DNA from: Thiomicrorhabdus sp.
GTDB taxonomy: Bacteria; Pseudomonadota; Gammaproteobacteria; Thiomicrospirales; Thiomicrospiraceae
Length of the DNA: 64,000 bases
NCBI RefSeq assembly: GCF_963677875.1
Contig: NZ_OY782562.1
Location: forward strand, 124,001-188,000
Direction: 5' to 3'
Shown here: piece by piece, positions 1-9,043 of the stretch
Layout of the letters: every line of letters begins with the position of its first letter
Position numbering within the stretch: the first letter of the stretch is position 1
Position numbers and translations under genes: made by a program
The notes under the pieces: model-generated
Told to the model about the DNA's origin: nothing
The model's database searches: none
The model's input: the letters and a program-made list of their open reading frames with translations, nothing else

Positions 1-85
1 GGCTTGCTGATTTAATCGGCATTGTTCCGAGTCAATTAGGTAAAGTTGAAAAAACAGCTTATCTTTTTGATTTAAAAGATTTTTT

Positions 86-125
86 AAATCCCTGGCCTTC
101 TTTGGGGGCCGGGGATTTATCGTTT
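86..125 (+). terminator. Probable intrinsic terminator upstream of rpsA
   Basis: A 12-bp inverted repeat (AAATCCCTGGCC at 86-97, GGCCGGGGATTT at 107-118, one wobble pair) has a short loop and is followed by a weak T-rich stretch. It probably ends the gene to the left, most often cmk in gammaproteobacteria. Nothing recognisable of that gene lies inside the window; one frame stops at 13-15. Confidence 0.6.
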
Positions 126-150
126 ATGTCGATCATTGGGAAATCGACAT
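126..150 (+). promoter_or_regulatory. Hairpin in the rpsA leader, GGGA in the loop
   Basis: A perfect 8-bp inverted repeat (ATGTCGAT at 126-133, ATCGACAT at 143-150) has a 9-nt loop, CATTGGGAA. The leader of E. coli rpsA folds into hairpins with GGA-containing loops that S1 itself recognises for autoregulation. This element could play that role, but only one such hairpin is obvious and the transcription start is unknown. Confidence 0.4.
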
Positions 151-230
151 TGTACAACTGACCCGTTTGAAAGCAGATACTCCCATTTGATGTTCCAAGC
201 GGTTTGATTAATTAATTTGGTAACTTATCC

Positions 231-1892
231 ATGAGTGAATTATCTTTCGCTGAATTATTTGAAGAGTCTTTACAACAAGACAAATTTAACACTGGTTCTT
301 TGATCGTCGGTACGGTCGTTGCTATCGACAAAGAAGCAGTATTAGTTGATGCGGGCATGAAATCCGAATCAGCAATCCCTAAATCGCAGTTCCTTAACGC
401 CGAAGGCGAATTGGAAGTTTCTGTTGGTGACGAAGTTGAAGTTTATCTGGAAACTTTGGAAGACGGTTTAGGTGAGACTCGCCTGTCTCGCGAAAAAGCG
501 AAGCGTGCGAAAACTTGGGATCGCCTTGAAGCGGCTATGGAAGAATCTGAAGTTGTCAACGGTTTTGTTACTGGTAAGGTCAAAGGTGGTCTTACGGTTG
601 ATGTTGAAGGTGTTCGCGGTTTCCTTCCTGGTTCACTTGTGGATATTCGCCCAATTCGCGACTTTAGCTTCCTTGAAGGTAAAGAAGTTGAATTGAAATT
701 GGTCAAACTGGATCGCAAGCGTAACAACGTTGTTGTTTCTCGCCGTGCGGTCATTGAACAGGAAAGCTCTGCTGAACGTGAAGCGATTCTTGCAAACATG
801 GAAGAAGGTTCTGTTCTTAAAGGGATTGTTAAGAACCTTACCGACTACGGTGCCTTTATCGATCTTGGTGGTGTTGACGGTCTTCTTCATATTACTGACA
901 TGGCTTGGCGTCGTGTTAATCACCCATCTGAAATCGTTCAGGTTGGTGATGAAATCGAAGTTAAGGTTCTTAAGTTCGACAAAGAGCGTAACCGCGTTTC
1001 TCTAGGTCTGAAACAATTGGAAGAAGATCCTTGGGCGGATATGGTTGCTCGTTATCCGATCGGTGCGGAAGTGGCAGGTAAAGTTGCCAACCTGACTGAC
1101 TACGGTGCTTTCATTGAGATTGAAGACGGTATTGAAGGTCTGGTTCACACTTCTGAGCTTGATTGGACAAACCGTAACATCCACCCATCTAAAGTGGTTC
1201 ATCTTGGACAAGATGTTCGCGTTAAGATTTTGGATGTCGATCAGGAACGTCGTCGTATTTCTCTATCGATCAAACAGTGTACTGTTAATCCTTGGGAAGG
1301 CTTCTCTGCGACCCACGCGAAAGGTGATAAGATTTCTGGTTCTATCAAGTCTATCACTGACTTCGGTATCTTTATCGGACTTGACGGTGGCATCGACGGT
1401 CTGGTTCACTTGACTGATATCTCTTGGAATCAGCCTGGTGAAGAAGCAATCCGTGACTTCAAGAAAGGTGATGAACTGGAAACCGTTATCCTATCTATCG
1501 ATCCTGATCGTGAGCGTATCTCTCTTGGTCTTAAGCAGCTTGAACAAGATCCTTTCGGACAGTTTGTTGCTGAAAACGGTAAAGGCAGCATTGTTGTCGG
1601 TACTGTTAAGTCTGTTGACGAAAGAGGCGCTGTCATTGATCTGGCTCCGGAAGTTGAAGGTTACCTTCGTGCGTCCGAGTTGGTCGAAGATACCCGTGAT
1701 GCTTCAAGCGTTCTTCGTGAAGGCGATGAAGTTTCTGCAAAAATCACCAATATCGATCGCAAAAACCGTTCTTTGTCTTTGTCTGTCAAAGCGAAAGAAG
1801 CTCAAGAAGAAGCGGATGCGATCAAAGGTTATACCGAGCAGCAACCTGTTACCGGTAGCACCTTCGGTGATCTTTTCAAAGACAAGATCTAA
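231..1892 (+). CDS. rpsA: 30S ribosomal protein S1
   Basis: S1 binds single-stranded mRNA leaders and delivers them to the 30S subunit. The 553-residue product is the usual proteobacterial length and holds six S1-type OB folds. Repeats are easy to see from the recurring phrase 'TDYGAFI(D/E)' / 'TDFGIFIGL' followed by 'GLVH(L/T)' at roughly 205-220, 290-305 and 375-390, with each repeat ending in 'RISL(S/G)(I/L)KQ'. The ATG lacks a good Shine-Dalgarno sequence, as is usual for rpsA, whose product autoregulates. ihfB follows, the same order as in E. coli. Confidence 0.98.
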   Translation: MSELSFAELFEESLQQDKFNTGSLIVGTVVAIDKEAVLVDAGMKSESAIPKSQFLNAEGELEVSVGDEVEVYLETLEDGLGETRLSREKAKRAKTWDRLEAAMEESEVVNGFVTGKVKGGLTVDVEGVRGFLPGSLVDIRPIRDFSFLEGKEVELKLVKLDRKRNNVVVSRRAVIEQESSAEREAILANMEEGSVLKGIVKNLTDYGAFIDLGGVDGLLHITDMAWRRVNHPSEIVQVGDEIEVKVLKFDKERNRVSLGLKQLEEDPWADMVARYPIGAEVAGKVANLTDYGAFIEIEDGIEGLVHTSELDWTNRNIHPSKVVHLGQDVRVKILDVDQERRRISLSIKQCTVNPWEGFSATHAKGDKISGSIKSITDFGIFIGLDGGIDGLVHLTDISWNQPGEEAIRDFKKGDELETVILSIDPDRERISLGLKQLEQDPFGQFVAENGKGSIVVGTVKSVDERGAVIDLAPEVEGYLRASELVEDTRDASSVLREGDEVSAKITNIDRKNRSLSLSVKAKEAQEEADAIKGYTEQQPVTGSTFGDLFKDKI

Positions 1893-1923
1893 TCTGACAT
1901 TAGATTCCCGTATCTAATTGAAT

Positions 1924-1965
1924 GAAGCCCTGTACTCTTGGTGCAGGCGCTTCTAATTTGGTCTT
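1924..1965 (+). terminator. Hairpin after rpsA
   Basis: GAAGCCCTGTAC (1924-1935) pairs with GTGCAGGCGCTTC (1941-1953) with one bulged C. A T-rich run follows (TAATTTGGTCTTTT). It fits an intrinsic terminator or attenuator between rpsA and ihfB. Confidence 0.5.
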
Positions 1966-2005
1966 TTCGCATAATTTGCGAATGAACGAAAACTCGTTGT
2001 AATAA
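1966..2005 (+). promoter_or_regulatory. Putative ihfB promoter with small inverted repeat
   Basis: TTGCGA (1976-1981), an 18-bp spacer and TAATAA (2000-2005) resemble a sigma-70 promoter. A perfect 6-bp inverted repeat, TTCGCA-5-TGCGAA (1966-1982), overlaps the -35 box and could be an operator. Inferred from pattern only. Confidence 0.35.
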
Positions 2006-2025
2006 ATGAATGAGAGTAGGCTTAA

Positions 2026-2331
2026 ATGACCAAGTCAGAACTGATCGAACTCATTGCAAGAAAGCAGACGCAATTTTCCCAAAAGGATGTCGAAATTGCA
2101 GTGAATCAAATTGTCGACTCTATGATTGATACGCTGTCTCGAGGAGAGCGCATTGAAATTCGTGGTTTCGGCAGTTTTAGTCTTCATCATAGAAGAGCAA
2201 GAACCGGTCGCAATCCGAAGACCGGAGAAACGGTTGAACTTTCCGATAAACGCGTTCCGCATTTCAAGCCGGGTAAGGCATTGCGAGAGCGGGTTGATGA
2301 TTCGAAAGAACATACAGACATCTTGCTTTGA
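2026..2331 (+). CDS. ihfB: Integration host factor subunit beta
   Basis: The HU/IHF family beta subunit pairs with IhfA to bind specific sites and bend DNA sharply, assisting sigma-54 promoters, replication and recombination. The 101-residue protein is normal length. The DNA-intercalating arm is visible as 'GRNPKTGE' followed by the '[14 protein letters not shown]' C-terminal block, and the N-terminal '[10 protein letters not shown]' is typical of IhfB. It lies directly behind rpsA, as in many gammaproteobacteria. Its presence matters here because rpoN is also in the window. Confidence 0.97.
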   Translation: MTKSELIELIARKQTQFSQKDVEIAVNQIVDSMIDTLSRGERIEIRGFGSFSLHHRRARTGRNPKTGETVELSDKRVPHFKPGKALRERVDDSKEHTDILL

Positions 2332-2335
2332 ATTT

Positions 2336-2368
2336 AAAAAGGGGTTGCCATTCGGTAGCCCCTTTTGC
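2336..2368 (+). terminator. Intrinsic terminator after ihfB
   Basis: AAAAGGGGTTGCC and GGTAGCCCCTTTT form a stem with a 4-nt loop, immediately downstream of the ihfB stop, ending in TTTT. A TATAAT-like -10 box for lapA follows at 2379-2384, but no convincing -35 box was found. Confidence 0.85.
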
Positions 2369-2419
2369 GTTATTGCTCTATAATTTTTGTTTTAAAACTT
2401 ATTAGAGCCCATTCTCGTT

Positions 2420-2755
2420 ATGTCTAAGTTCATTTTTTATCTCTTGACCCTGATTTTTTTGGCTCTGGGCGTTACGCTTGGGGTTTTAAATCCGACACCG
2501 GTCGTGCTTGATCTTTTCCTATTCAAACCGACGTTGCCTTTGAGTGTCATTCTGGCGATAGTCTTTATTATCGGTCTGCTGTTTGGCGGGCTTCTGATAG
2601 CAATGCAATTAATGACATTGCGTTGGCAGTTACGCAAGCAACAGAAAATGAATGCCCGTCAGGCAGATAAAATCGTTCAGTTGAATAAGCAGGTCTCCGA
2701 GCGGAAAAAAGTATTAAGAGACGAAGATACTAACTTGAAATTAATCGATAAATAG
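2420..2755 (+). CDS. lapA: LapA-domain inner-membrane protein (DUF1049, YciS-like)
   Basis: LapA is a small bitopic inner-membrane protein that, with LapB, controls LPS synthesis by regulating LpxC turnover. The 111-residue product has two hydrophobic helices (about 4-22 and 41-64) joined by the short '[12 protein letters not shown]' turn typical of DUF1049, then a basic coiled tail. In E. coli the order is lapA-lapB-pyrF; here pyrF follows after 7 bp and lapB is absent from this spot. The family assignment is firm; a role in LPS control without an adjacent LapB is inferred. Confidence 0.85.
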   Translation: MSKFIFYLLTLIFLALGVTLGVLNPTPVVLDLFLFKPTLPLSVILAIVFIIGLLFGGLLIAMQLMTLRWQLRKQQKMNARQADKIVQLNKQVSERKKVLRDEDTNLKLIDK

Positions 2756-2762
2756 GAAATTT

Positions 2763-3464
2763 ATGCTACATAAAAATGATCCGAAAGTTTTAGTTGCTTT
2801 GGATTTTGCAGAAGCGGATTCGGCTTTGGCGTTTGTCGGCGGATTGCGGCCCGATCTGTGCCGTTTGAAAGTCGGCAAGGAGCTGTTTGCGGTTGCCGGC
2901 CCGGAATTTGTTAAGCGTTTGGTCGAGGGCGGCTTCGATGTTTTTCTGGATCTGAAATATCACGATATTCCGAATACGGTTGCCAAAGCAGTGCAGGCGG
3001 CGGCTCGAATGGGTGTCTGGATGGTCAATGTTCATGCATCCGGTGGACGAAAAATGATGCAGGCGGCCAAAGAGGCGTTGAGTGAGTTTGAAAAACCGCC
3101 TTTGCTGATTGCAGTAACAGTTTTGACCAGTATGGATGCAGAGGATCTGCGTGAAATCGGACTGGAAGTTGCTCCGCAAGATCAGGTATTGAGACTGGCT
3201 AGATTAACCAAATCCTCCGGGCTGGACGGCGTAGTTTGTTCCGCACAGGAGGCATCCTTACTGAGGAAAGAGGTTGGTGACGATTTTTGTCTGGTGACGC
3301 CGGGGATCCGTCCGCAGGGTAGTGCAACCGATGATCAAAAACGCGTTATGACACCGAAAGAAGCTTTGCAGGCGGGTTCAAGTTATCTGGTAATCGGCAG
3401 ACCGATTACCCAGGCACAAGATCCTTTGGCCGTGCTGGGAGAAATCAACGCCTCAATTTCCTGA
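2763..3464 (+). CDS. pyrF: Orotidine 5'-phosphate decarboxylase
   Basis: The last step of UMP synthesis, converting OMP to UMP. The 233 residues are normal for the short bacterial form. The catalytic Asp/Lys signature '[11 protein letters not shown]' is at about 62-72, an N-terminal 'VALDFAE' strand is present, and the phosphate-gripper loop 'VTPGIRPQG' is near 180. It is probably cotranscribed with lapA (7-bp gap). Confidence 0.97.
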   Translation: MLHKNDPKVLVALDFAEADSALAFVGGLRPDLCRLKVGKELFAVAGPEFVKRLVEGGFDVFLDLKYHDIPNTVAKAVQAAARMGVWMVNVHASGGRKMMQAAKEALSEFEKPPLLIAVTVLTSMDAEDLREIGLEVAPQDQVLRLARLTKSSGLDGVVCSAQEASLLRKEVGDDFCLVTPGIRPQGSATDDQKRVMTPKEALQAGSSYLVIGRPITQAQDPLAVLGEINASIS

Positions 3465-3494
3465 AACGGATATTGTCTTTGAATTCAAGGGGAT

Positions 3495-3521
3495 AGTCTT
3501 CCTTTCTTGGAGAGACTTTTC
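3495..3521 (+). terminator. Probable terminator after pyrF
   Basis: AGTCTTCC (3495-3502) pairs with GGAGAGACT (3509-3517) with one bulge, followed by TTTTC. It is a short but well-placed intrinsic terminator. Confidence 0.6.
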
Positions 3522-3545
3522 TTCAATGCCGGATAAATGAAAGCT

Positions 3546-3574
3546 TGCGAATGCATGCGTTTTCATTTATAATT
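3546..3574 (+). promoter_or_regulatory. Sigma-70 promoter of the rpsF operon
   Basis: TTGCGA (3546-3551), a 17-bp spacer and a perfect TATAAT (3569-3574). Transcription would start near 3581, giving a leader of about 100 nt before rpsF, long enough for the S6:S18 binding structure known in rpsF leaders. Confidence 0.8.
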
Positions 3575-3684
3575 CGCGCCTTTCAAACACGATTTGAATT
3601 TCCTTGTCTCACTGCTCAAAGGCTGATGGTGATCATCGGCGTGCGATACGGGAGACTGTTTTATCATCCATAAGGAGAGATTGA

Positions 3685-4041
3685 ATGCGTCATTATGAAG
3701 TCGTATTTCTAGTGCACCCTGACCAGTCAGAACAGGTGCCAGCTATGCTAGAGCGCTACCGCGCCCTTATCGAACAGTCCGGCGGAGCAATTCACCGTCT
3801 AGAAGACTGGGGTCGTCGCCAACTTGCTTACTTGATCAACAAAGTCCACAAAGCACATTATATTCTAATGAATATCGAATGCAGCCAGGAAGTATTGGAT
3901 GAGCTTGAGAACGCTTTTTATTATAACGATGCGGTATTGCGCAGCATGTTCGTTAAACAAAAAGAAGCAATCACAGAGCCTTCCGTTATGATGGGCAAAA
4001 AAGAAGACAAAGCTGACAAGCGTCGCGAGAACAAGGAGTAA
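3685..4041 (+). CDS. rpsF: 30S ribosomal protein S6
   Basis: S6 binds the central domain of 16S rRNA as a dimer with S18. The 118-residue product starts '[18 protein letters not shown]' and contains '[16 protein letters not shown]', both family hallmarks, with a charged Lys/Glu tail where S6 is glutamylated in E. coli. A strong AAGGAG Shine-Dalgarno lies just before the ATG. It is first gene of the rpsF-rpsR-rplI operon. Confidence 0.98.
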   Translation: MRHYEVVFLVHPDQSEQVPAMLERYRALIEQSGGAIHRLEDWGRRQLAYLINKVHKAHYILMNIECSQEVLDELENAFYYNDAVLRSMFVKQKEAITEPSVMMGKKEDKADKRRENKE

Positions 4042-4044
4042 GAG

Positions 4045-4272
4045 ATGGCTAGAGGTTTTGGACGTAAAAAATTCTGTCGTTTTACTGCCGATGGCGTAAA
4101 ACAGATCGACTACAAAGACCTAGATACTTTGAAAGCTTATATTACCGAGACAGGTAAAATTGTTCCAAGTCGTATCACTGGAACCAGCGCTAAGTATCAG
4201 CGTCAACTGGCTACTGCGATTAAACGTGCCCGTTACATCGCGTTGTTGCCATATACCGATCAACACAAATAA
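4045..4272 (+). CDS. rpsR: 30S ribosomal protein S18
   Basis: S18 is the partner of S6 on the 30S platform. At 75 residues it is full length, with '[18 protein letters not shown]' at the N-terminus and the conserved '[32 protein letters not shown]' core (quoted in part: [12 protein letters not shown]). It lies 3 bp after rpsF and is translationally linked to it. Confidence 0.98.
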   Translation: MARGFGRKKFCRFTADGVKQIDYKDLDTLKAYITETGKIVPSRITGTSAKYQRQLATAIKRARYIALLPYTDQHK

Positions 4273-4318
4273 TTGGTTGATGCGGTAAAAAAATAATAAC
4301 AATTTAAAAGGAATTCAA

Positions 4319-5209
4319 ATGCTCAGCCTTGCAAATTTTGCTATGAAAGGACCTTTTCAGGCAGGCATAGCGGTTGTTTTGCTGTCGGCATTGAGCATTT
4401 GGTTCACTCCACTGGGTTTACTGGTTGGAGCGGTTATTGCCCTGGTGACTCTGAGAGTATCGGAAGTCGAGGGGCTAAAAACCCTTATCTGGGGTTTGCT
4501 GACCCAGTTGATCATTGTGATGGGGCTGACTGGTAATTATTGGCCGGCGATCATCGCGGTACTGGAGTTCATGCTGCCGGTGTGGATCATCAGCGCGGTT
4601 TTGAAAAAAACCGGTTCGTTGGCACTGGCGCTGCAAACCTCGATGGTCATGGTTGGATTGGGTGTGATCGGTTTCCATTTGACGGTTGCCGATCCGACTG
4701 AATGGTGGACTGAACTGTTCCAGCAATCGTTGTTACCTTTACTGCAGGAAAGCGGGGTAACTTATCCTCAGGATACGATGAACGAGCTGGTGCAAATGGT
4801 AACCATGCTGTTAGGCGTTTTCGCTTTGACATTATGGTTTTCCATTGTGCTGATAGCTCGCTGGTGGCAGAGTCAGATCTACTTTCCGGGACGATTCTCT
4901 CAGGACTATTACGAGCTAAGACTGCCGAAATCAACTGCTTACGTGGCGATTGTTCTGGCAATTCTTGGATTAATCGGAGCCGGACATGGATTGATCTACG
5001 ATCTGTCCGGAGTGGTGATTGCCGGTTTGATGTTTCAAGGCCTGGCGATTGCTCACAATACGGTTAACAAACGGCAGGCAAGTGTTGCCTGGCTGTTTGC
5101 GCTTTATGTGTTATTATTTTTGCTGCCGCAAACCATGCTGATATTAGCAACCATTGGTTTAATCGATACCTGGATGGATTTTCGAAACCGATGGGATCAA
5201 GAACAATGA
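4319..5209 (+). CDS. DUF2232-like (YybS-type) polytopic membrane protein
   Basis: A 296-residue integral membrane protein with about eight hydrophobic helices spread over its whole length and no catalytic motif I recognise. Its place between rpsR and rplI is characteristic of a conserved gammaproteobacterial membrane protein of the YybS/DUF2232 type, whose function is unknown. An AAGGAA ribosome-binding site precedes the ATG. rplI starts 13 bp downstream, so it is inside the ribosomal operon. The family name rests on context and length more than on motifs. Confidence 0.7.
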   Translation: MLSLANFAMKGPFQAGIAVVLLSALSIWFTPLGLLVGAVIALVTLRVSEVEGLKTLIWGLLTQLIIVMGLTGNYWPAIIAVLEFMLPVWIISAVLKKTGSLALALQTSMVMVGLGVIGFHLTVADPTEWWTELFQQSLLPLLQESGVTYPQDTMNELVQMVTMLLGVFALTLWFSIVLIARWWQSQIYFPGRFSQDYYELRLPKSTAYVAIVLAILGLIGAGHGLIYDLSGVVIAGLMFQGLAIAHNTVNKRQASVAWLFALYVLLFLLPQTMLILATIGLIDTWMDFRNRWDQEQ

Positions 5210-5222
5210 TGAGGTTTAAGCC

Positions 5223-5678
5223 ATGAATGTTATTCTGCTTGAAAAAGTACAAAATCTAGGCTCTTTGGGTGATCAAGTTTCAGTTAAAGCGGGTTATGCT
5301 CGTAACTTTTTGATTCCTCAAGGAAAAGCAAAAGCGGCGACAAAAGAAAACATCGCTGAATTTGAAGCACGTCGTGCTGAACTTGAAAAAGCGGCGGCTG
5401 CCGAGCTTGCAGTTGCACAAGGTGTTTACGAAAACCTGAACGGTCAGGTTATCGCTATTGAAGCGGTTGCCGGCGAAGAAGGTAAACTATTCGGTTCTGT
5501 TGGTACGCAAGATATCTCCGATGCTCTGAGAGTGTCCGGTTTTGATGTTGAGCGTCGTGCGGTTCGTATGCCGGAAGGTGTATTGCGTCACGTCGGTACT
5601 TACGAAATCGACGTTCAACTGCACACGGACGTTGTTGCTTCCATTACAGTTGAAGTTAAAGCGGCTTCTGGAGAGTAA
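5223..5678 (+). CDS. rplI: 50S ribosomal protein L9
   Basis: L9 binds domain V of 23S rRNA and reaches out from the L1 stalk, limiting mRNA slippage. The 151 residues contain the RNA-binding N-domain signature '[19 protein letters not shown]' with '[15 protein letters not shown]' (about 23-37), the long connecting helix rich in Ala and Glu, and a C-domain with '[12 protein letters not shown]'. Last gene of the operon, before a strong terminator. Confidence 0.98.
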   Translation: MNVILLEKVQNLGSLGDQVSVKAGYARNFLIPQGKAKAATKENIAEFEARRAELEKAAAAELAVAQGVYENLNGQVIAIEAVAGEEGKLFGSVGTQDISDALRVSGFDVERRAVRMPEGVLRHVGTYEIDVQLHTDVVASITVEVKAASGE

Positions 5679-5703
5679 TCTTTCTTCGGTAATTCGCGTT
5701 AAG

Positions 5704-5728
5704 ACGGGGCCATAAGGCCCCGTTTTTA
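5704..5728 (+). terminator. Intrinsic terminator after rplI
   Basis: ACGGGGCC (5704-5711), loop ATAA, GGCCCCGT (5716-5723), then TTTTATT. A strong textbook terminator. Confidence 0.93.
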
Positions 5729-5769
5729 TTTGGGTTTCGGAAGATCATCCGGTCCTTTCCCCAGTTTCT

Positions 5770-5798
5770 GTTTCATCCCAGCGTTCTGCGAGTATAAT
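5770..5798 (+). promoter_or_regulatory. Putative dnaB promoter
   Basis: A perfect TATAAT (5793-5798) with a poor -35 match near 5770-5776. It lies inside the N-terminal extension of the longest open frame, which supports the shorter dnaB start at 5838. Confidence 0.5.
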
Positions 5799-5837
5799 AA
5801 GGCCTTTTCCAAGTTTTGTTTAAAGACCCTTATTTCA

Positions 5838-7286
5838 ATGGCATCTCTCAACGACCATCCAAAAACCTCGGAAACCATTTTCAAATTGCCGCCTCATTCT
5901 CTGGAAGCCGAGCAATCTGTTCTTGGTGGTTTAATGCTGTCCGGAGATGTAATCGACGATGTTGTCACTTTAATCAATGCTAAAGATTTCTACACAAAGC
6001 AGCATCAGGTGATATTTGATTCGATCGTTGAATTGAGTCGACAGAATAAACCTTATGATCTTGTGGCCGTCTCGGCCTACCTCGCTTCAACCGGTAACCT
6101 GGAAACTGCAGGCGATAAAGGTTATTTGACCGAGCTGGCCAAAAATACGCCAAGCGCCGCGAACATTCTTTATTATGCGAGCCTCGTGCGCGATAAGTCT
6201 ATTTTGCGCAGTTTGATTCAAGCCAGTAACGATGTTTCGGAGGCTGCGTATTTTCCTCAAGGAAAAGAGGTTCGAGAAATTCTCGATATCGCTGAATCGA
6301 AAATTATGCAGATTGCCGAGCATGGTGAAGGTAAAGAGCGTCAGTACAAGACGATGGATATTCTTCTGGAAGCCGCAATCAATAAAATCGACGAACTCTT
6401 CAACACGGAAGGAAGTATTACCGGCGAAGAGACGCATTTGACGGAATTTGATGAGATTACCGCCGGCCTGCAAAAGGGGGATCTGATCATCGTTGCCGGT
6501 CGACCTTCGATGGGGAAAACCACCTTTTCGATGAACATGGCAGAGAACATCGCCACCAAAAATAATACGCCGGTCGCTGTTTTCAGTATGGAGATGCCTG
6601 GAGAATCGCTGGCCATGCGAATGATCAGTTCCATCGGTCGAATCGACGCGGGTCGAATGCGAACAGGTAAGCTGCAGCAGGAAGACTGGCCGAAGTTGAA
6701 TGCAGCGATCAATGTCTTGTCTAAAGCAAAAGTGTACATTGATGACACGCCGGCATTGATGATCACGGAACTACGCGCCCGAGCGCGGCGAATTGACAAA
6801 GACATCCGCGATCTGCAGCGTAAGGAAGCGACCGAAGCCGGCGTCGAAAATCCTGAATCTAAAGTAACTGGCCTTGGGCTGATTGTTGTTGATTACTTGC
6901 AGTTGATGCGCGGTTCTGCAAACGCGGAAAACCGTGTAAATGAGATTTCGGAGATTTCCCGCGGTTTGAAAGCGCTTGCCAAGGAATTGAATATTCCCGT
7001 GATCGCTTTGTCGCAGCTAAACCGCAGTTTGGAGCAGAGACCCAATAAACGACCGGTTATGTCGGATCTGCGCGAATCCGGAGCCATTGAACAGGATGCG
7101 GATTTGATCATCTTCATCTATCGGGATGAAGTTTATAACAAAGAAACCGACGATAAGGGTACGGCTGAAATTATTATCGGTAAGCACCGTAATGGCTCTC
7201 TGGGAACGGTTCGCCTGACGTTCCTTGGCGAATACACCCGTTTCGAAAACCATGCGGCTTTTGATATTCAGGATGGAGGCTTCTAG
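5838..7286 (+). CDS. dnaB: Replicative DNA helicase
   Basis: DnaB is the hexameric 5'-3' helicase of the replisome. From the ATG at 5838 the product is 482 residues, the family norm. The open frame extends 36 codons upstream (from 5730) but that part is unlike DnaB and overlaps the promoter. The N-domain begins 'LPPHSLEAEQSVLGGLM'; the RecA-like C-domain has Walker A 'AGRPSMGKTT', the Walker B region 'LIVVDYLQLM', and the 'DLRESGAIEQDADLIIFIYR' loop. There is no intein. alr follows after 7 bp, as in E. coli. Confidence 0.97.
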   Translation: MASLNDHPKTSETIFKLPPHSLEAEQSVLGGLMLSGDVIDDVVTLINAKDFYTKQHQVIFDSIVELSRQNKPYDLVAVSAYLASTGNLETAGDKGYLTELAKNTPSAANILYYASLVRDKSILRSLIQASNDVSEAAYFPQGKEVREILDIAESKIMQIAEHGEGKERQYKTMDILLEAAINKIDELFNTEGSITGEETHLTEFDEITAGLQKGDLIIVAGRPSMGKTTFSMNMAENIATKNNTPVAVFSMEMPGESLAMRMISSIGRIDAGRMRTGKLQQEDWPKLNAAINVLSKAKVYIDDTPALMITELRARARRIDKDIRDLQRKEATEAGVENPESKVTGLGLIVVDYLQLMRGSANAENRVNEISEISRGLKALAKELNIPVIALSQLNRSLEQRPNKRPVMSDLRESGAIEQDADLIIFIYRDEVYNKETDDKGTAEIIIGKHRNGSLGTVRLTFLGEYTRFENHAAFDIQDGGF

Positions 7287-7293
7287 AAACTGT

Positions 7294-8376
7294 ATGAGAT
7301 ATCGTCCTGCTTGTGCCTATATTGACCTGAATGCTCTAAGACACAATTTAAGCGTCATCAAATCCAAAGCTCCGGAATCGAAAATTCTGGCGGTTGTAAA
7401 AGCCAACGGCTACGGACATGGGATTAATCGTGTTGCCAGACAGCTGGCTCAGGCCGATGGTTTCGGTGTTGCATCAATCGACGAAGCGATGGTTTTGCGT
7501 CAGCAGGGATTTCTGCACCGTATTCTTCTGCTTGAAGGGCTGTTTTCCGAGTCGGAATTGCCGGTCATTGCTCAACACCGTTTGGATATTGTCGTTCACT
7601 CGTTCTATCAGCTCGACTGGCTGCTGAATTTCGATTGCGATTGCAAACTGAATGTCTGGATCAAGATTGACAGCGGAATGCATCGCCTCGGGTTTTCTCC
7701 GGAAGAATTTCCGCAGGTTGTTGAAGAGCTGAAAGCGGTCGACAACCGCTACCGTTTGTTTACGATCAGTCATTTTGCCTGCGCGGACGAAAATACACCC
7801 GAAGGGCGTGCTTTTACTCATAAGCAGCTGGATTGTTTTTACGATCTGACAGATGCTTTGGATTACCCACGCAGTATCGCCAATTCAGCAGGAATTCTTT
7901 ATTACCCGCAATCGCAATTCGATTGGGTAAGACCCGGTATTATGCTGTACGGAGCCGGTGCCGATCCGGAATCTAACTTGCCGTTAAAGCCTGTTATGCG
8001 TCTGGAATCCAAAGTCCAGTCTATTCGCTGGATCGATGCCGGTGAACCGGTTGGTTATGGCAATACCTGGACCGCCTCGCGAAAGAGCCTGATAGGGGTT
8101 GTTGCCATTGGATACGGTGATGGCTATCCTCGGCATGCCCGGCATGGTACGCCGGTTTTGATTAATGATCACCGAATGCCGTTGGTCGGACGAGTTTCGA
8201 TGGATATGATCACGGTGGATCTGACTGATTTTGAAGGTGAGGTGGAAGTCGGTGATACTGCAGTTTTATGGGGCGATGCACGGCTGGGAGTGGATGAAGT
8301 TGCCGAGTGTTCCGGTACCATCGGTTACGAATTGCTGTGTGGCATTACCAAGCGTGTGGCAAAAATTGAGTGCTGA
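7294..8376 (+). CDS. alr: Alanine racemase
   Basis: PLP-dependent interconversion of L- and D-alanine for peptidoglycan. The ATG at 7294 gives 360 residues beginning 'MRYRPACAYIDLNALRHN'. The PLP lysine is K36 in 'AVVKANGYGHG', and the C-domain carries 'RVSMDMITVDL' with the nearby 'WGDA'. The upstream in-frame ATGs (7225, 7273) fall within or against dnaB; a GGAGG lies 15 nt before 7294. Cotranscribed with dnaB. Confidence 0.96.
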   Translation: MRYRPACAYIDLNALRHNLSVIKSKAPESKILAVVKANGYGHGINRVARQLAQADGFGVASIDEAMVLRQQGFLHRILLLEGLFSESELPVIAQHRLDIVVHSFYQLDWLLNFDCDCKLNVWIKIDSGMHRLGFSPEEFPQVVEELKAVDNRYRLFTISHFACADENTPEGRAFTHKQLDCFYDLTDALDYPRSIANSAGILYYPQSQFDWVRPGIMLYGAGADPESNLPLKPVMRLESKVQSIRWIDAGEPVGYGNTWTASRKSLIGVVAIGYGDGYPRHARHGTPVLINDHRMPLVGRVSMDMITVDLTDFEGEVEVGDTAVLWGDARLGVDEVAECSGTIGYELLCGITKRVAKIEC

Positions 8377-8402
8377 CTCGCTAAAAGCATCAAAGGATTA
8401 AT

Positions 8403-9002
8403 ATGGATAAGCGCATTGAAATGAATGAATCTGCAGCAGCCTTTCAGGGCTTTTTTCAGATTCGCCGCTTAAAATTCCGTCACAGTTTGTATCAAGGTGG
8501 CATGACCCCGGAAATCGAGCGTGAAGTGTTTGGCCGCGGAGAAGCCTCGGTTGTTCTGTTATATGATTCACAGGCCAGAGAAGTCGTTTTAATCGAGCAG
8601 TGCCGGGCCGGTGCCGTTGAAAGAGCGATCAGAGAAAACAATCTCAATAACGCCTGGTTGCTGGAACCGGTCGCCGGTATGATCGATTTAGGCGAAACGC
8701 CGTTGGAGGCAGGGATCAGAGAGGTACGTGAAGAAGCTGGTTTAGAAGTAAGTGATCTTGAATATATCAGTAAGTTTTACCCCAGTCCAGGGGGCTCGGA
8801 TGAAATTCTTCATCTTTTTGCTGTTGATATCGATGTGCGGCTTTTGCCCGAGTTCTCCGGATTGGAAGAGGATCACGAGGACATCAAGATCATTCGTCTG
8901 GACTTCGAAGAAGCGAAACGGTTGATGTTGGAAGGGTGCTTTAATGTCGCCACCACCTATATCGCATTACAGTGGCTGTTCTTTCGAAAGTTGATCGATT
9001 AA
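8403..9002 (+). CDS. nudF: ADP-ribose diphosphatase, Nudix hydrolase
   Basis: Hydrolyses ADP-ribose to AMP and ribose 5-phosphate. The 199-residue protein has a complete Nudix box (G-x5-E-x7-REV-x-EE-x-G) starting at 'GMIDLGETPLEAGIREVREE' near residues 97-116, with the N-terminal dimerisation segment and the 'FYPSPGGSDEILHLF' segment typical of NudF. An AAGGA site lies 6 nt before the ATG. Confidence 0.93.
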   Translation: MDKRIEMNESAAAFQGFFQIRRLKFRHSLYQGGMTPEIEREVFGRGEASVVLLYDSQAREVVLIEQCRAGAVERAIRENNLNNAWLLEPVAGMIDLGETPLEAGIREVREEAGLEVSDLEYISKFYPSPGGSDEILHLFAVDIDVRLLPEFSGLEEDHEDIKIIRLDFEEAKRLMLEGCFNVATTYIALQWLFFRKLID

Positions 9003-9043
9003 TGTTTAACTATCTCCTCTAATTCTTTGTTTTATTTTTAATT

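Noticed and set aside
5730..5837. 36-codon N-terminal extension of dnaB
   Set aside because: It is unlike any DnaB, overlaps the likely promoter TATAAT at 5793-5798 and follows the rplI terminator directly; the family start fits ATG 5838.
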